Below, in pieces: positions 36,901-49,332 of a stretch of DNA of 64,000 nucleotides (position 1 is the first letter of the stretch; every line of letters starts with the position of its first letter). The DNA lies in assembly GCA_023853785.1 (NCBI GenBank), contig JAJIRX010000523.1, positions 29,963 through 93,962 on the forward strand, given 5' to 3'. The translations under genes and the position numbers were made by a program. The notes beneath the pieces are model-generated. The model ran no database searches and was not told the origin of the DNA. It saw only the letters and a program-made list of their open reading frames with translations. Source of the stretch: Psilocybe azurescens. Lineage: Eukaryota; Basidiomycota; Agaricomycetes; Agaricales; Agrocybaceae.

Positions 36901-37965
36901 CAGCTGACTGAGGATCAGCCGCATTACCGTCGGCAGTCCTTGGACCTCGCTTTTCAGGATTAAGTTTGACGAAATGGTAGTTCCGAAACGCGAGTGGCGA
37001 GAAGTGGCCTTACGACTGAGGTCGCGACGCGTCCGATCCTCGAGTGCGAGAAGACGTTGTAAATTCTCCGTTGGTTGCTGCAAATCGAAATCAATAAGGT
37101 TCGAGAATTTAAATTCATTCATAAATGTTACCTTTGACTGATCAGCAGCCAAGGAATTTGGTTTGACTCCTCGGAAAAGAAGGTAAAGTATTTCCAAAAC
37201 GAGCGTGTTCCAGCTATTGAAAAGAGGATCGTTGTCGGCGTTCGCAGCGATTGTCAGGATTAAGTCGAAGATGTGAGTTTCAGAGAGGGTCCGGATCAGC
37301 TTCGATTGGAGGTTAGAGAATTCGGCTTGGTCGGAGCTGAGGTGCGAGTTGGTCGGCAGGTCCTTGATGAAGGCAAGGTTTCGGATTAGATGTAAAGTAA
37401 CGTTGATGACCTGGCCATCGCGCTCCACTCTTTCTCGAACGCCCTTCGCTAATGGGGGAAGTATGACACCGAATATCGCCTGTATCGCGCCGGGCTGCAG
37501 AAGAGCGACTTTGTAATGGAGGTGACTTTGCAGCAGTGAGGTGTAATCGGTGCCTTTGTCGAGTTCTTCGTCAAGCTCTTTCAACTCTTCCGCCAAATCG
37601 ATAGGCCACGTCATCGCAGTCATAAGATCGATGCAGGATATCGCCCTTTTGTCCTCAACCAAGCCTTTTCCCGCCGTTTCTAGTAGGATGGGGACCAGAT
37701 CGTTGGGAAGAACGCGCATCTCCCAGAACAGTCGAGCGACCGTGCGTTCATCGTCAGTATCGTCTTTCCTCCAGAGCTTCTTCAAGTCTTTCAAACATCC
37801 ATTCACTTCGTCACCCATCACGTAGGCCTCCCCTTCGCGACCTCCCAATGCATCCACGACGCGTCCGACTACCGGTTCCAATAGCGCCCTTCTATCCAGG
37901 TAGGGATCTTCTTCTCTACGTTCTTCATCGTCCGAGGATAATATTTCAATGATTCCCTGCGACAT
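33960..37965 (-). CDS. TOF1: Replication fork protection protein Tof1/Swi1 (Timeless family)
   Basis: With Csm3/Swi3 this protein stabilises stalled replication forks, supports the S-phase checkpoint and aids cohesion. The first exon (37965 to about 37132) encodes the N-terminal TIMELESS domain: acidic start EILSSDDEERREEDPY, then DLKKLWRKDDTDDERTVARL and INVTLHLIRNLAFIKDL. Later exons carry RHSRFGTTIS, LVLHRQQAIYDESGTVIDM and KWFLEFFLFMRSKE, and an acidic C-terminal region (NSDDDAPEPDDDSS) before a basic tail ending KRLILSDDED. About a dozen introns interrupt the gene; I place the first at 37131-37078. Two frame breaks are visible: near 36970-36974 (one base missing between TTIS and VKLNP) and at 34584-34586 (one G too many before the RRRRSPSPDS stretch). 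The corrected protein is roughly 1,100 residues, as usual. Inner exon limits are not all resolved. Confidence 0.88.
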
Positions 37966-40900
37966 AGGGATACTCTTTGAGCTAGAAAGCGGTCTGGAGG
38001 TGAACGGAAACGACGAGTAGGAGTATTACAGCGTCTTCAAAATCAAAGTGAGCAATGTTCGTACGGCCCATCACGCCGTCCTGTGGTGTGACACAACGCG
38101 TGGGCGTGACAATCTTATCTTATCTTTAGCAATTATTTTAAATTTCAAATACTTAAAAATAGATATGCTAATTTCTCCAAAATTCTCTTGTAACAGGATT
38201 TCGAAAGAGGGGTTCTTTCTCGTAAGTGTTGTTATGTCTATTTCTGCGGTACCGTAAGTTATTCACGGTCATAGTTTTTGCGTTACTTAAGTGCCGTCAT
38301 TGGGATTTGTCAACAGTCGTACATAAAACCATCGTGTCCCATTTCCATTCTTTTGATGCTTCTCCAGTGGCAGGCCGCAGTGTTGGAAGCTCGATAGCCC
38401 ACATGTTACTCCGGGCGATTTTTCCACCCAGTTCAGTTCAGCCCAGAGGTCTACACATGTGAAGGAAAAAATAACACCTGAACAAATGGTAAATGGGACG
38501 TTCTCCCCGATATTTGAAAGGAGAAGCTTTGGCATGTTTGCGCCACATGATTCGGAAAGACAACCGCAGCCAAGTCCAGATTCATCGATGTCGGCCATCA
38601 TCAGCAACGGGGCAAAAACAGCATAGTTCTCTAACCCACTGGGGTTCTGTACGCAGGGGGTATGTTACACTGTGTATAAGTCGATTGCTTAGTAAGTCGA
38701 CATTATTCTTGTACATGTTCTAAAACAGCGATATAAATTTTTCGTGCTTCTTTCTTCCAAAAACGACTGCAGGACGTTTCTTTCTCCGGCGGATATGTGG
38801 GCGAAAAAAACCCTTCACAATGTGTCGGACTTGTTAGCCGTCCCGAACTTCAATAGAATCGAATCCCGCTGCACTCGTTTCGAATTGTCTATTTCAGGAT
38901 ACGTGGCTGCAATGGCAACAGTACAAGTACGACTGTGTATGTACAACCCCTTTAACTGTTCAATCAGAAACCGTATTTCTGACAGGAATTGTGAATTCTA
39001 GAATGAAACGGGAAAAATGATGCAAAAAAAGAGGTCTTCTGACTCTATACGCCTTTCTAAACATGGCTCACAACATCCGATGGAGCGGGATAAATAGTCG
39101 AAAAAACAACAACAATAAAGAAAGCCATCGTCATTTCACAGGAGCCACCTACCTCTTGTTCAATTCAATAGACCACTCAAACAAGGGTTATCAGCCAGGA
39201 GCCCGTCTCCAGTGGGCAATGGGGTGGTGTGATTACACCGTCTGTGGGCACGGGGATCTCCGAGATTTATGATGATGATATACAAAAACTACCGAGGATA
39301 TCGCACTCACTGTCAATGGATATGTATGTGTGTTTGTGCCAAGATGGGATGGGGGCTCCCAAGTTCCACAGGAAAACGACGGCGTTTTGTCAGAAACTCG
39401 GGCCGCATAAGGCGGCGAACAGTCAATTTAAATGAAGAAAGGGAAAGGCAGGGAGGGTCCTTAAGTTCACAGAGCGCAGTTGGACAAACAGTCCCCTCAA
39501 ACTTCGAAGAAGGGGTCACCGGTCAAGGCCCGCAAGAGAGAAGGGAGTAATGGGCACCGAACATGACCGAAGCCGAGTAACGCAGAAAACCGTAAACACA
39601 GGAGTCCAAGACACAACGTTCCTGGATGTATACATACCCTGATTGGCCCGCCAGAATACAGGATTCAGGACCAGGCCTCGAGTGGCGTTGGCGTTGGCGT
39701 TTCGCTTTAATTTTCGTTTTCGTTTTTCTACTGACTCCTTGTCTGCCTGCCTGTCATTTCGATAACAAAGGACTCGGAGGAGCGGAGAAACTAGGTTCTG
39801 ATAACGACGAATCGAAGTCAAACATAGCACATCGTACGTGTTCCATATATACTTTACCTATCACTATGTACTATGCCTAGATACCGATTTAAAAGGCTCC
39901 AATATTAGCTGCGACGGCGACGCCTGATCTAACCTTCACAATATACAAAAATAACAATGACTAAAATCAGCTAAAATCGTATGTCAGTACCTCGCTTCAG
40001 CACTATTACGGTCACCATACGGTATCGGATCCGCAAAAGTATGCCATAAGTAAGTCAACGTGAACGAACACGATCGTGAACGTGAGCGCGTATGGACGGG
40101 GAGGATTCACGTCATCTTCAGGCTACGGAAGCTAGCCTGCCATTTCCTGTCAAAAAGCTGGTGAGCATATCGTATTTCATTCACGGAATGAGTTTATATG
40201 TACGTACATATGCAGTGCAAAACCGGCCCACCAAAAGAACGGGACTCCACCTCCGATACAGTACTTACGAGTGAAAGACTTCACAGAACCAGTCGACATA
40301 CATGCCCATTCCGTATCCTATTTCCTCGAGCCAAAGAGCCGACTTGTCAATGTCACGAATAAAAATCTCCGATCACGTTGGAAAGCGCCCGAGTTTGCCT
40401 TTTCTTTTCTTTTCCCAACGCCCGATGCAGCCCCCCACGCCCCCGCAAAAACCAAAAGACCACAAGAGCAAAAATAACAAAAAGACAAGAAATGCCGAGG
40501 AGTTCAGTGTTGCAACTAGGTCGAGATAGCAATCTATATTAAGCACGAATGCACTATGTCTTCGCAGCGAAGGAGGCTGGAGCTGTCAAAATTGAATAAA
40601 CGATTTACCCTATCCTGAATCCTGATCCCCGTTGCTAAACATGCCCGTGTTTGTGCATATCTGGGAATCCTAAACTGTAAAAACGAAAGAAGATATAGAT
40701 ATAGATAATATTTAAGGGCAAAGGGCAAAGAAGGAGATAAAGGCGACTCTGGCGAGCACTTGGGCCTATGTATAGACATACAATTCGATTCAGAACACGA
40801 AAGCAAAAGCTTGTGAGTCGTGGGTCTAGACCCGGAGGAAGTTGTCACTGGTATATTGACACGGGCATTTCAGTAAGAAAAAGGAGAGAGTACTCATTCG

Positions 40901-41716
40901 ACGCTCTGGGTAAGGAGGTACTAGGGGAGATATGATCTACTCGACGATGACATATGCAGATATGCAAGCCACCATTATGGCTCGGCGAAATCAGGACATG
41001 GCGACATTTCGAACACATATCGTCGTATCGTCGATAGCTGACAGAAAGAAACCCGTCCGTATCTGTATCTGCGAAGCGAACGCATCAGGGATTGGCACCA
41101 GATTATATATCATTGAGCGCGCAGCTGGCATAACGATGATGCTGGTGCTGGTGCTGCTCCGGGTGAAGCCATTGATCAGTCCCACTAAAAGTCGTTGTCT
41201 GTCAAACAAAGGGGGTACGGCTCCGGGCGGTGGCTTTAACCTTGCAAAGAGTACCATACATATGGGTGTACGTATCACTCGGAAATTGCGTCTGGCATGG
41301 CGGCAAATATAAACATATTGAGAAATCAGAAAGCTTTTTGTTCTTTCGAAAGTCGTGCAGAAAGGATGAACCAAAGTGTGTAAGCCTGCCTCGTTGTCCA
41401 TCAGACTTCAAAAGGATTCTGGGCAGGCAGTGGCTTTAAGCTTGCAAAGAATGACCTACACCGGAAATTCCGTTGGTAAGATTTTGGGTAAGATTTGAAT
41501 CTACAACACACATAAGCATAATTAAAAATCAATCTATTCTCTTTCTTCATCATCATTCAACCAGACCAGACCGGACCAGATCAGACCAAACAAGACCAGA
41601 CTTAAGCTCTTTCTGAAGCCCTCCCTTCTAAAGGATTCAGACCAAGGCTGGTATTTTGCAACTCCAACCTCAAGCTACACATCCTCGTTGACTAATTTCT
41701 TCCTAGTCCTAGTAGG

Positions 41717-42063
41717 TATGGCAATTTCTTCGGAATGTGCGGGATTCTGGGGCCCAAACGGGACCAGACAAGAACCGATATCAATGATCCAGTTAAAATT
41801 GCGAGATAAACAGATTGAACAGGATCTTACAAGAGTAAGAAGATTCCACCACGCGATATTTTTATGCAGGTGACCGAGCCTCGCGTTTTACAAAGTCAAG
41901 ATATTCAAAGTCCCAGCGGACGCCCCTTTAGTTTCTGCCCTTTAGTTTCTGCCATTGCCACAGATACCATTAAACAAATAAGTCCTATTTCTTCTCTTAT
42001 GGATTTTTTTTGAGACTGACTTACCGTAGCAGGTCTCGGTGGTAGGAGAACAATCCCACCGAC
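41717..42063 (+). repeat. Diverged direct repeat, copy a (~345 bp)
   Basis: It matches copy b at 42396-42736 in order: TTC.TCGGAAT.TGCGG, GATCCAGTTAAAATTGCGAG against GACCCAGTTGAAACTGCGAG, CTTACAAGA, GTGACCGAGCC, ACAGATACC and TAGGAGAACA.TCCCA. Many point differences show an old duplication. No open frame is conserved between the copies and I see no terminal repeats or target duplications. Confidence 0.65.
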
Positions 42064-42395
42064 ACGGAAAGCGGCTATTAACGGCAAACCAGCAACAACG
42101 GACCTAGTCGAGTAGAACGCGAACGACGACCCTGATCACGTTCAACAACAGAATACGTGGAATTCGGACACGCAGACGGGATCGGAAAACTGGATCAAGG
42201 ATATAAGCTGTACTAATAGCTAGCCGGCCTGTCCTGAAGTGCAAGAAGATAATTGAAATGAAGTCCAGGTGCCTGTATATCATATTGTATTCTGCAACAG
42301 GTACCATTGAGTAAATTAATGACTCTTGTAGATCTTTTCAGACTGACTCACAGTAAACCAAGCCACATGTCTTCACTGACTGATATCCTGCATAG

Positions 42396-42736
42396 TATGA
42401 CAGTTTCGTCGGAATATGCGGAACCTAGGGGTTTGGACACCAGATGGGATAGGGCAAGACCCGATCATGGACCCAGTTGAAACTGCGAGATGAACAGAAC
42501 AGAACAGAACCGGTTCTTACAAGACCAAGTCAGACTCCAAACACGCAATGTACGTATACAAGTGACCGAGCCCCTGGTCTAGGGAGTCAAGAGTCATTTC
42601 GCAAGTCCAAGTGGGGCGCCCCTTAAGTTATGTATTATTCTGCGACAGATACCGCTGGACAAGTAAGTCAATGTCTCTCTTGAGACCGACTTACTTACAG
42701 TATACAATCGCGATGATAGGAGAACAGTCCCATCAG
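42396..42736 (+). repeat. Diverged direct repeat, copy b (~340 bp)
   Basis: Partner of the copy at 41717-42063. Start-to-start distance is about 680 bp. Confidence 0.65.
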
Positions 42737-43235
42737 CATGATTCAGACTCAGAAACGTGAGCAACAATCTCCCCTGCCAACGGTGGAAGCAGAAATAACT
42801 GAACGTCCCTTGATTACAGTCGACATCCAGTTCGATACAAGCAAGGCACACAAAAGCCAGAGCACAATAGCGACCGAAGTTGACGCCTCGAGTCAGACTT
42901 CAGATATCATCGAATTGGAACAAGGAGTCGAGATGATGAGGGAGAAAAGTCAAGCAGCAATGAGCCTTCATCAGACTCGGGAGGAACAAGTATAACGCAC
43001 AACTGAAGCCGTGCGTGCGAAACAATTGACGGCACACACCGCCATAAGGGCCCTGGAATGATGATCGCTTTTTCAATTTGGACACTCAAAAAAATCTTAT
43101 ATAGCCACACGCCCCGCCGTTCCTTGGTATTCTTGTTTCAATGAGTCTGAGTTCTCCTAGTCCCCATCTCCATTTCTATCCCTGGACTTGCCATCACCAT
43201 TTTCACCACTACCAGCAGGAGAAGCAGCTTGAGCT

Positions 43236-44830
43236 ATGGATATAGATATGGATATAGATGATCAGCACCGCATGCATACGTTCGTCTCCATCCCTTTCCT
43301 GCTTCCCCTACCAAGTCAAAAGTGCTCATTCATTTTGTATTTTTTGAATGGATACAGATTACAGGCGCTCGAGGCGTTCATTCACACACAGCGGACCCTG
43401 CTTGCGCAACAACGATCAGACATAGAGAGACTTCAGAGGCTGAGAGTCGATCTGGTCCAGGGGCCTGCGCATGTGCTCTCGAATCTTGGCGACGAGGTGC
43501 GTTGGATTCTCTTCCTCTCTTCTCTCTTCTCTGCAACTCTACTTTAATTTACGTGAATTCGTGCTTATACCATATTCTCGCAGCTCGACGACGATGCTTT
43601 TCGGCCTCAGCGAACAAGTCAAGTGTAGGCTCGCGCTGCCCAAAGACATCGACTGGTCCGTCTTCGAAAAATCAGGTCCGTTCTCTTCCTTCTCTCCTCT
43701 CAAACACACCTCTGAAGAGAAGCAACACACACAGACACCGGCCCCCTCCGCACCTTCGCCCAACGCAAACGCGACGAAATGACACACCGCGCCCGGCCCT
43801 CCCCCTCCCAACGCAGCGAGCTCTCCGAGCTCCAGCGCCTCGTCAAGCTTTCTAGACGCACCATCATCGACCCGATCCTCGCGCGCTTCGCGGACATGTC
43901 CTCCCCGAGCCCGAGAGCGAGGAGGAAGTGGACCCGGTCGAGCGGCGGCGGCGGCAGGAGCAGCAGAAGATCAGGGCGCTGAAGCAGCGCCAGATCCGCG
44001 GGTGTGGGCTGCGCATGCCGCTGTCGAGCAAGTCGGGGAACATGGGTGTGTTCATACGCCCGGATGTGGAGGAGGATGCGATGGATGTGGATGTGTCGAT
44101 TGATGACGAGGAGAAAGCGGTTGTGATGGTTCCACCACTCGATATGGACAGCGATACGCCTCCGACGAGTGCAGATGCACTAGGGCCAGCACCGTCAGCT
44201 GTGCCTCCGCCCAAAAAAATTAAGGTATCATCCTCGACATCATCGGACACCCGAGTTCGCCGTTCGGCGAAAAAGAATCTCCCGCCCCCACCCATATTTG
44301 ATGACGACGAAGAGGACGGGGACACCAACTTTCCACCTATGCCTTCTAACCATAAAGTCTCCTCGGCCTCGCAAAAAAGTCGCATTGAAAGTCCCTCCCA
44401 AACGTATCAACAAAAACAACGATAATGATGACGATGATGACGACGACGACGATTACGGCGCACCGCTGGAAGAAGAGCCAAAACCCAAAATCCAAACAAA
44501 AGGACGGGGGCTGCGACAGGGACAGCGACAGGGACAAGGAAGCCAAAACCGGAGACGTACAAACAGGCATGGTCCGAGTCTGAGCAGAACCCTGCTCGAG
44601 CAATTGTTAGAGGAGATACCTGAGGGCGAAAAGTTCCGGTGGGTATTCATCGTTGTGACCATCAACCTCAGCTACGTTGCTCATGGCTCGTTCTGCTTTT
44701 TTATTGTAGATGGCAGAAGATCTCGCGGGCGATGGGAGGAAGGCGGACGCCCCGCCAGGTTGCCAGCCGTGTGCAGAAGTACTTTGAGAAGCTGAAAAGG
44801 TTCGGGCTTATGGTCGACGGTGGCGGCTGA
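43236..44830 (+). CDS. Myb/SANT-domain protein resembling ZZZ3, with several frame breaks
   Basis: The C-terminus reads KQAWSESEQN, LLEQLLEEIPEGEKFRWQKI, SRAMGGRRTPRQVASRVQKY, FEKLKRFGL. The QVASRVQKYF ending is the hallmark of the Myb-like domain of ZZZ3, a subunit of the ADA2A-containing (ATAC) histone acetyltransferase in animals. Fungal relatives are largely unstudied. Upstream parts are a coiled, Gln/Leu-rich segment (LEAFIHTQRTLLAQQRSDIERL), LALPKDIDWSVFEKS, and an acidic, Pro-rich middle with an aspartate run near 44430. Introns lie around 43280-43365, 43498-43585, 43675-43735 and 44639-44709. Frame breaks occur at 43903-43906 (four C, five expected), 44365-44366 (one G extra), 44506-44510 (five G, six expected) and 44590-44592 (one C extra). 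No ZZ zinc finger is visible. The start MDIDMDIDD is plausible but not certain. Confidence 0.7.
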
Positions 44831-45274
44831 GGGGCGGCGATGGTTAACCTGACTTGCTTTATTTCTCGCTTCTCGCCTTCATTACCATTGCCATTGAGAG
44901 CATAACGAACCTGATCCATTTGAATTTAATTACAATGAGTCACTTGAATTAGCGTTTGTAGACGGCAGCTTAAACTAAACCCTAACCCCAACCGCGGGCT
45001 TCGATCATGAGGTGTCCTACTCGACAAGGTCACATGGCGACAGAGATCAGATGCAGTGTGAAATTCTGTCTCGCCATCCCGTCAAATAAATCCCATCGCA
45101 CGACGCTGTCCATTATCAGTGTCACTAGGATAAGTATAAGCTCCCGGGAGCATCCCCGACAACTCTCAGACAACTGCCACATCATCATCATCGACACGCT
45201 CGCACTCCCTCGCACTCTTTCCTTCGATCTTCAACTTCTTGTAGTCCAACGCCAAACAGATAGTATAGACGACG

Positions 45275-46457
45275 ATGGCTGGCAAATTCGACCCCAACAA
45301 TGCGCAGAATCTCATGGAGGTCGGTTAGCTCATGTGTTTTGTTTGGATACGTATACTGAACCGTGTGTGTGTAGATCGAGAAACAGTGAGTTTTCCAAAC
45401 GTCTGCGCTGACTCTGGGTGGTCGTGTCGTGTCGTGCCGCGCCGTTGCCGTCGTCGTTTACTAATACGCGCAACAACTGCAACTCAGATTCGCAGTGAAA
45501 GCTGTCGAGCAGGCTCAGGTGTGTGCTGCGTGCTGCACTTTTCCCTCACATCCCGATGGTGATCTGGCTGAACACACCACACCAGACGTACTGGAACCTC
45601 CTCGAAAAAGTCGAGCCCAAAGATCTCAAGCTCACCAAGTCAGTCGTCAAATCCTCACCCCTACACCCTTCGTTCGTTTTGGAATCTCACACGACTCCCA
45701 TTTTGCTTTCATCTTCGTTCTTGATACATTCTAGGTACGATGACGAGATCTTCGAGCACATGATGGCGACGTTCCCCGAGCTCAACCAGGAGCCATACGA
45801 CAAGCTCGTCAAGATCGACGAGGACTGGATGAAGAGCACGGACGGCAAGAACCGCTGGAGGGATTTTATTGAGAGGTTCGTTCGGGTTCTCTTCTTCCTA
45901 TCACTAACTTACTGACTGACTGACTGACTTTTCTGCATTACAGCTACAAGGGAGAAAATCAAGGACTATAACTTCGGCTCGCTCATCCGCACGGACGCGA
46001 GGGACGAGTATGGCGAGTCGAACACTATCTTTGGTAAGTCCTTGTCCTTGTCCTTTGTTTGAACTCCTGTCCTGCTCCTACCCTTCGCTCGGTGAAAGAA
46101 GAAAAATGCTGATGCTAATGAAATATATCTTGTCTATAGTCACCCGGATACAGGTACGCTTGCTTTCCTTTTCTTTCCACTTTATTATAGTCTAGGGATG
46201 CTGACACGTCGGGTGATGGAACCTACAGTTCTACGCTTTTGAGGTACGTCGCAGGCTATCAGCCATCTTTTCCCTGCTCAAAGCCAATGCAACGCGGTTT
46301 ACTAACCCTTTCTCCTTCCTGTCATCAGATCGCAAGGAACCGTCTCGGACTCAACGAAAAGGCGCACCAGATCGCCATCGAGGACGCGGCGAAGGAGAAG
46401 GCCAAGAAGGAGAAGGAGGCCAAGGCCGCGGCGAAGAAGAAGGGCGGCAAGTCATAA
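45275..46457 (+). CDS. PBDC1 homologue (YPL225W type), nine exons
   Basis: A small conserved eukaryotic protein; the yeast relative is YPL225W. Exons 45275-45319, 45375-45385, 45488-45518, 45586-45638, 45735-45875, 45944-46033, 46140-46153, 46229-46243 and 46329-46457. Exons of 11, 14 and 15 nt are supported by intact GT..AG borders and by the protein they join: IEKQFAVKAVEQAQTYWNLL, YDDEIFEHMMATFPE, YNFGSLIRTDARDEYGE, then VTRIQFYAFEIARNRLGLNE. A run of three G at 45950-45952 breaks the frame; two gives SYKEKIKDYNFG as in homologues. The corrected length is 175 residues. The lysine/alanine-rich C-terminal tail is basic and helical. Role: thought to assist folding of translation elongation factor eEF1A in yeast; I rely on memory for this. 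Confidence 0.88.
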
Positions 46458-47887
46458 CGCTCTGTATCTTCCCGTCTCCGTCTGTGGCGTAGCTGTGGAG
46501 AAGGAGAAGGAGCAACGGGGAAGGGAAGCAAGAGGGGAGTGATGTATGTACAAAATCTGTGAGTTTGATAATATATTTACTTCACTCGCTGTCGCTGTCA
46601 TTTCTCCCGGTCATATGTGCTCGTTGTGCGGGTGTATGCGTATGCGCGTGATTGGGTTGGAGGGCGGCTGCGAAGAATACGAGTTTAAACATAAACGCGA
46701 ATGCGAATGCTGATCGTGTCCCTTTCTCCTTTTCTCATAGAACAATAACATTCAAATTCAAAAACTGGAATTCAAAGTTCGATGAACAAGTGACGAGTGA
46801 AAAATACTGATATTGTGTGGATGATACGTGTTCTCGTTCTACGTGTACAGTATAGTGCGTGTACGCCTCGCTGGCGCTGTGTCTTTTGGCTTGTGCTATG
46901 GTGTCATGACATGGTCACCAGCCTGCCTGCGTCAGTCCGGTGATCGAGTCAGACTGATGTCAGGCTTGCGCCAGCGTGTCCTCCTGTTAACGCGCGATAT
47001 GCCAAGCACCTACAGTACAATACGTTGATGGGTCTACTGGTGCTGTGTGCTGAGGTGTTTGGCACCGGTCAATTATAGTGGTCGCCAGACTCGAGCTCCA
47101 GTGTCAATGCTAGTGTCAGGTCAGTGCCAGCTCGTTGCCGTTTCACGGCGCGTCCACCCGAATCCGAACCTCGAAGACTGACCAAAACGGACTAAGAACA
47201 ACAAATAAGTAAAAACGTCCCTTTGCCTGTCTCGTTCTTCGCCTCATCTTCGCATTCTCTGCAGTCCGGTTTGATCATAATCTACTCATGCTTCATCGTT
47301 TTCGTCCAAAAAAAAATGAGATTGATTACAGTCCATATGAAATGTATGTCCATGTTCTACTTTTGAAAAAGATTGTTCGACAAGCAAGGTATTATCTACG
47401 ACGAAGTGAAAGTATCCTGTTAAACTGATCTATTTATTATTTTGTACATCGTGGTGTAAGATTATGTCGGAGTGCAGTGGATGGGATGGGATGGGGTGGG
47501 AGTATGTATGCGTGCGGAGTGGAATGAGGGAGAGTGGAGAGTGCGGTGCATGTTTCACAAAAAGGCAACAAGAGAACCAAAAAGGGAAAACAAAAATAGA
47601 GAGAAAAAGAAATTAAAAAATTCTGAATCGAATGGCAACGCAGCGCAAGGACGACAAGACGAAGGAAGACAAAGAGACACAGTAAGGCAAGGCAGATACG
47701 AACTACGGACTACGAATGTCAAAAAAGATGTGTCTGGGTGGATGTGAGGACGGATGAATGGCTGAATGGATGAAATAGAGGATGAGATGGACGGATGGAC
47801 GACGGTGTGCAATAACAAAAAAGGAATCCAAACAAGGGTGCAAAGGCGGGGGAGGAGATCGTCGAGGCTTTCCTCTACAGTTACTAT

Positions 47888-49332
47888 TTATGGAGTCCCG
47901 AAATCCATCTCGAGCTCGCGCTTGTCGATCTGCGCGACGTTGACAGAGAGCCCTGCACCCGAAGCTGATGCGGAGGTATGTATAATGGCTGCTGCTGCCA
48001 TCGCTATAATAATACTACAGTAAGCATATGATGGGATGGAAAGAGGCGGAAAGAGGGGGAAAGGGGAAGCGGATCGAACTGAATCGATGTCAGTGAACTG
48101 AACTGGACCGTTACAGAACTTGGTGAACAAACAGAGATGGAGGCAGAGACGTAAACAAGCAAGCCAAGCCAGAAAGGAAGGAGGAAGAGAATGCTCGCGT
48201 TGTTATCCCAACGAGTCCGAACTCGAACCCAGAGATAAACTAGACTTTTGACCTTCCTATTTGGATGAGGATGAGTCTGGAACGCGCGGACATGACTTCA
48301 AAGAATCAGAGGCCCGAAGGTAAGATAAGACACAAGTTTGATGGATGTCTATCTTCCTGCCTTCCCTCCTTCCCCTTCCTCTTTCATTTGGGGAATATTG
48401 GGGCACAAAGACAAAGGCGAATAGCGAGCAAGCAAGCAGAGAATGGAATATGTGCCGGGGCATTGCAAGAGAGAAAAAGCAGAACTCACACAAAAGCTAG
48501 TGCAGAACGCGAGGGCGCTGGAAAAGCTGGCAGCGGCGCACCATAGCGTTTTGGCTCTGCATTCCCAGGGCATCTGGGTCGCGAGCATGATTCCAACCGC
48601 TATAAGGATAAATATTTTGATGAAAGTCGTCGCGTCAGCACTCGATATATTTGTGGATATGTATGATGAATGTAGAACCGACCTAACCAGACCACGCCAA
48701 ACACGACGAAAGACGTAAAGTGCATGTATGAGCGACATAGGAAATGGCTGGACTGTGGACGACGGTTGAATCGCAATCTGTCATTGTTCAGTGTCCATTT
48801 AGTCTATAGAGTGGATGTGAAGATGGAGCTGGAACTCTCCACTCACAGAATAGCTATCCATATCCACGTCGCGATCGACAGCGCCCCCGCGAGCTTCCCG
48901 AATATATCTAAAGTACGATCAACACGTTGGATTTCAGTCAGCCTCCACCTCCACTAAAGCGAACAACCGCCCAGATGCATTTTGAGAGGGGTAGCACGCA
49001 CAGAGGTATGGGGATCGCCCGTTCACGAATCCTGCGAGGACACCGAACACACTTTGCAGGACCGCTGTGAACAGAGCGAGACCTGGCAAGAGTCACGTTC
49101 AAGAATCAACATCAACGGCGGTGTGGTGTGGTGTGGTGTGTTGCGACGGATGAGATGGAATGGAATGGAGGGTAGACGTAGGTTGACGTTGAGGTTGGAG
49201 GGAGTAACACAAGGTCAGCGAGCGGGTTCAACCAACTTCTTGGCGTGAATATGCACGAAGAAAGAATAGGGGCTATTATTAGCTCCGATGAGGTAGGCAC
49301 TCACTGTAGAAAGGGGTGCGTTTCATGCGCAT
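47888..49332 (-). CDS. Small multi-span membrane protein of unknown function
   Basis: Exons 49332-49305, 49082-49002, 48907-48847 and 48682-48490 join in frame into 121 codons: MRMKRTPFYSLALFTAVLQS and onward, with hydrophobic segments at about residues 10-29, 36-57, 77-91 and 104-121. A last exon ending at 47888 (...AQIDKRELEMDFGTP) is likely, because its hydrophobic start (IIIAMAAAAII) would complete the fourth span. The exact junction, across an intron of roughly 460 nt, is unresolved. Conserved features with the relic at 4755 are IFG.LAG..SI.TWIW and an EC...LWC/IWC pair that may form a disulphide. I recognise no named family; four spans with short loops recall tetraspanin- or MARVEL-like topology, but no signature of either is present. 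Confidence 0.55.

Larger units (their letters stand above)
37966..43235. other. Long gene-poor stretch with simple and diverged repeats
   Basis: About 5.3 kb without a recognised gene. The frames at 40932-41401 overlap on opposite strands and show no family signal. A short ACCAG-rich simple repeat lies at about 41560-41606, and a pair of diverged direct repeats is listed separately. A frame at 42738-42995 (85 codons, glutamate- and glutamine-rich) is open just after the second repeat, but it has no homology that I recognise. Confidence 0.5.

Noticed and set aside
40932..41401. Long overlapping open frames on both strands (126 and 136 codons)
   Set aside because: Neither shows a recognisable domain, intron structure or conservation within the window.
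42738..42995. 85-codon Glu/Gln-rich frame, possible small gene
   Set aside because: No homology, no splice context and no second copy; too weak to list as a gene.
44970..44995. AACCCTAACCCC, telomere-like words in the ZZZ3-like/PBDC1 intergenic region
   Set aside because: Only about two units, with no array and no loss of genes around it; chance or a promoter element is as likely.
45910..45935. ACTG tandem repeat
   Set aside because: About five units of a simple repeat inside a PBDC1 intron; ordinary microsatellite.
48443..48718. Plus-strand frame conserved in both duplication units (also 54194-54449)
   Set aside because: The minus strand holds a spliced membrane protein exon confirmed by the distant relic at 4755; the plus frame is its shadow and is kept only because the units are recent copies.
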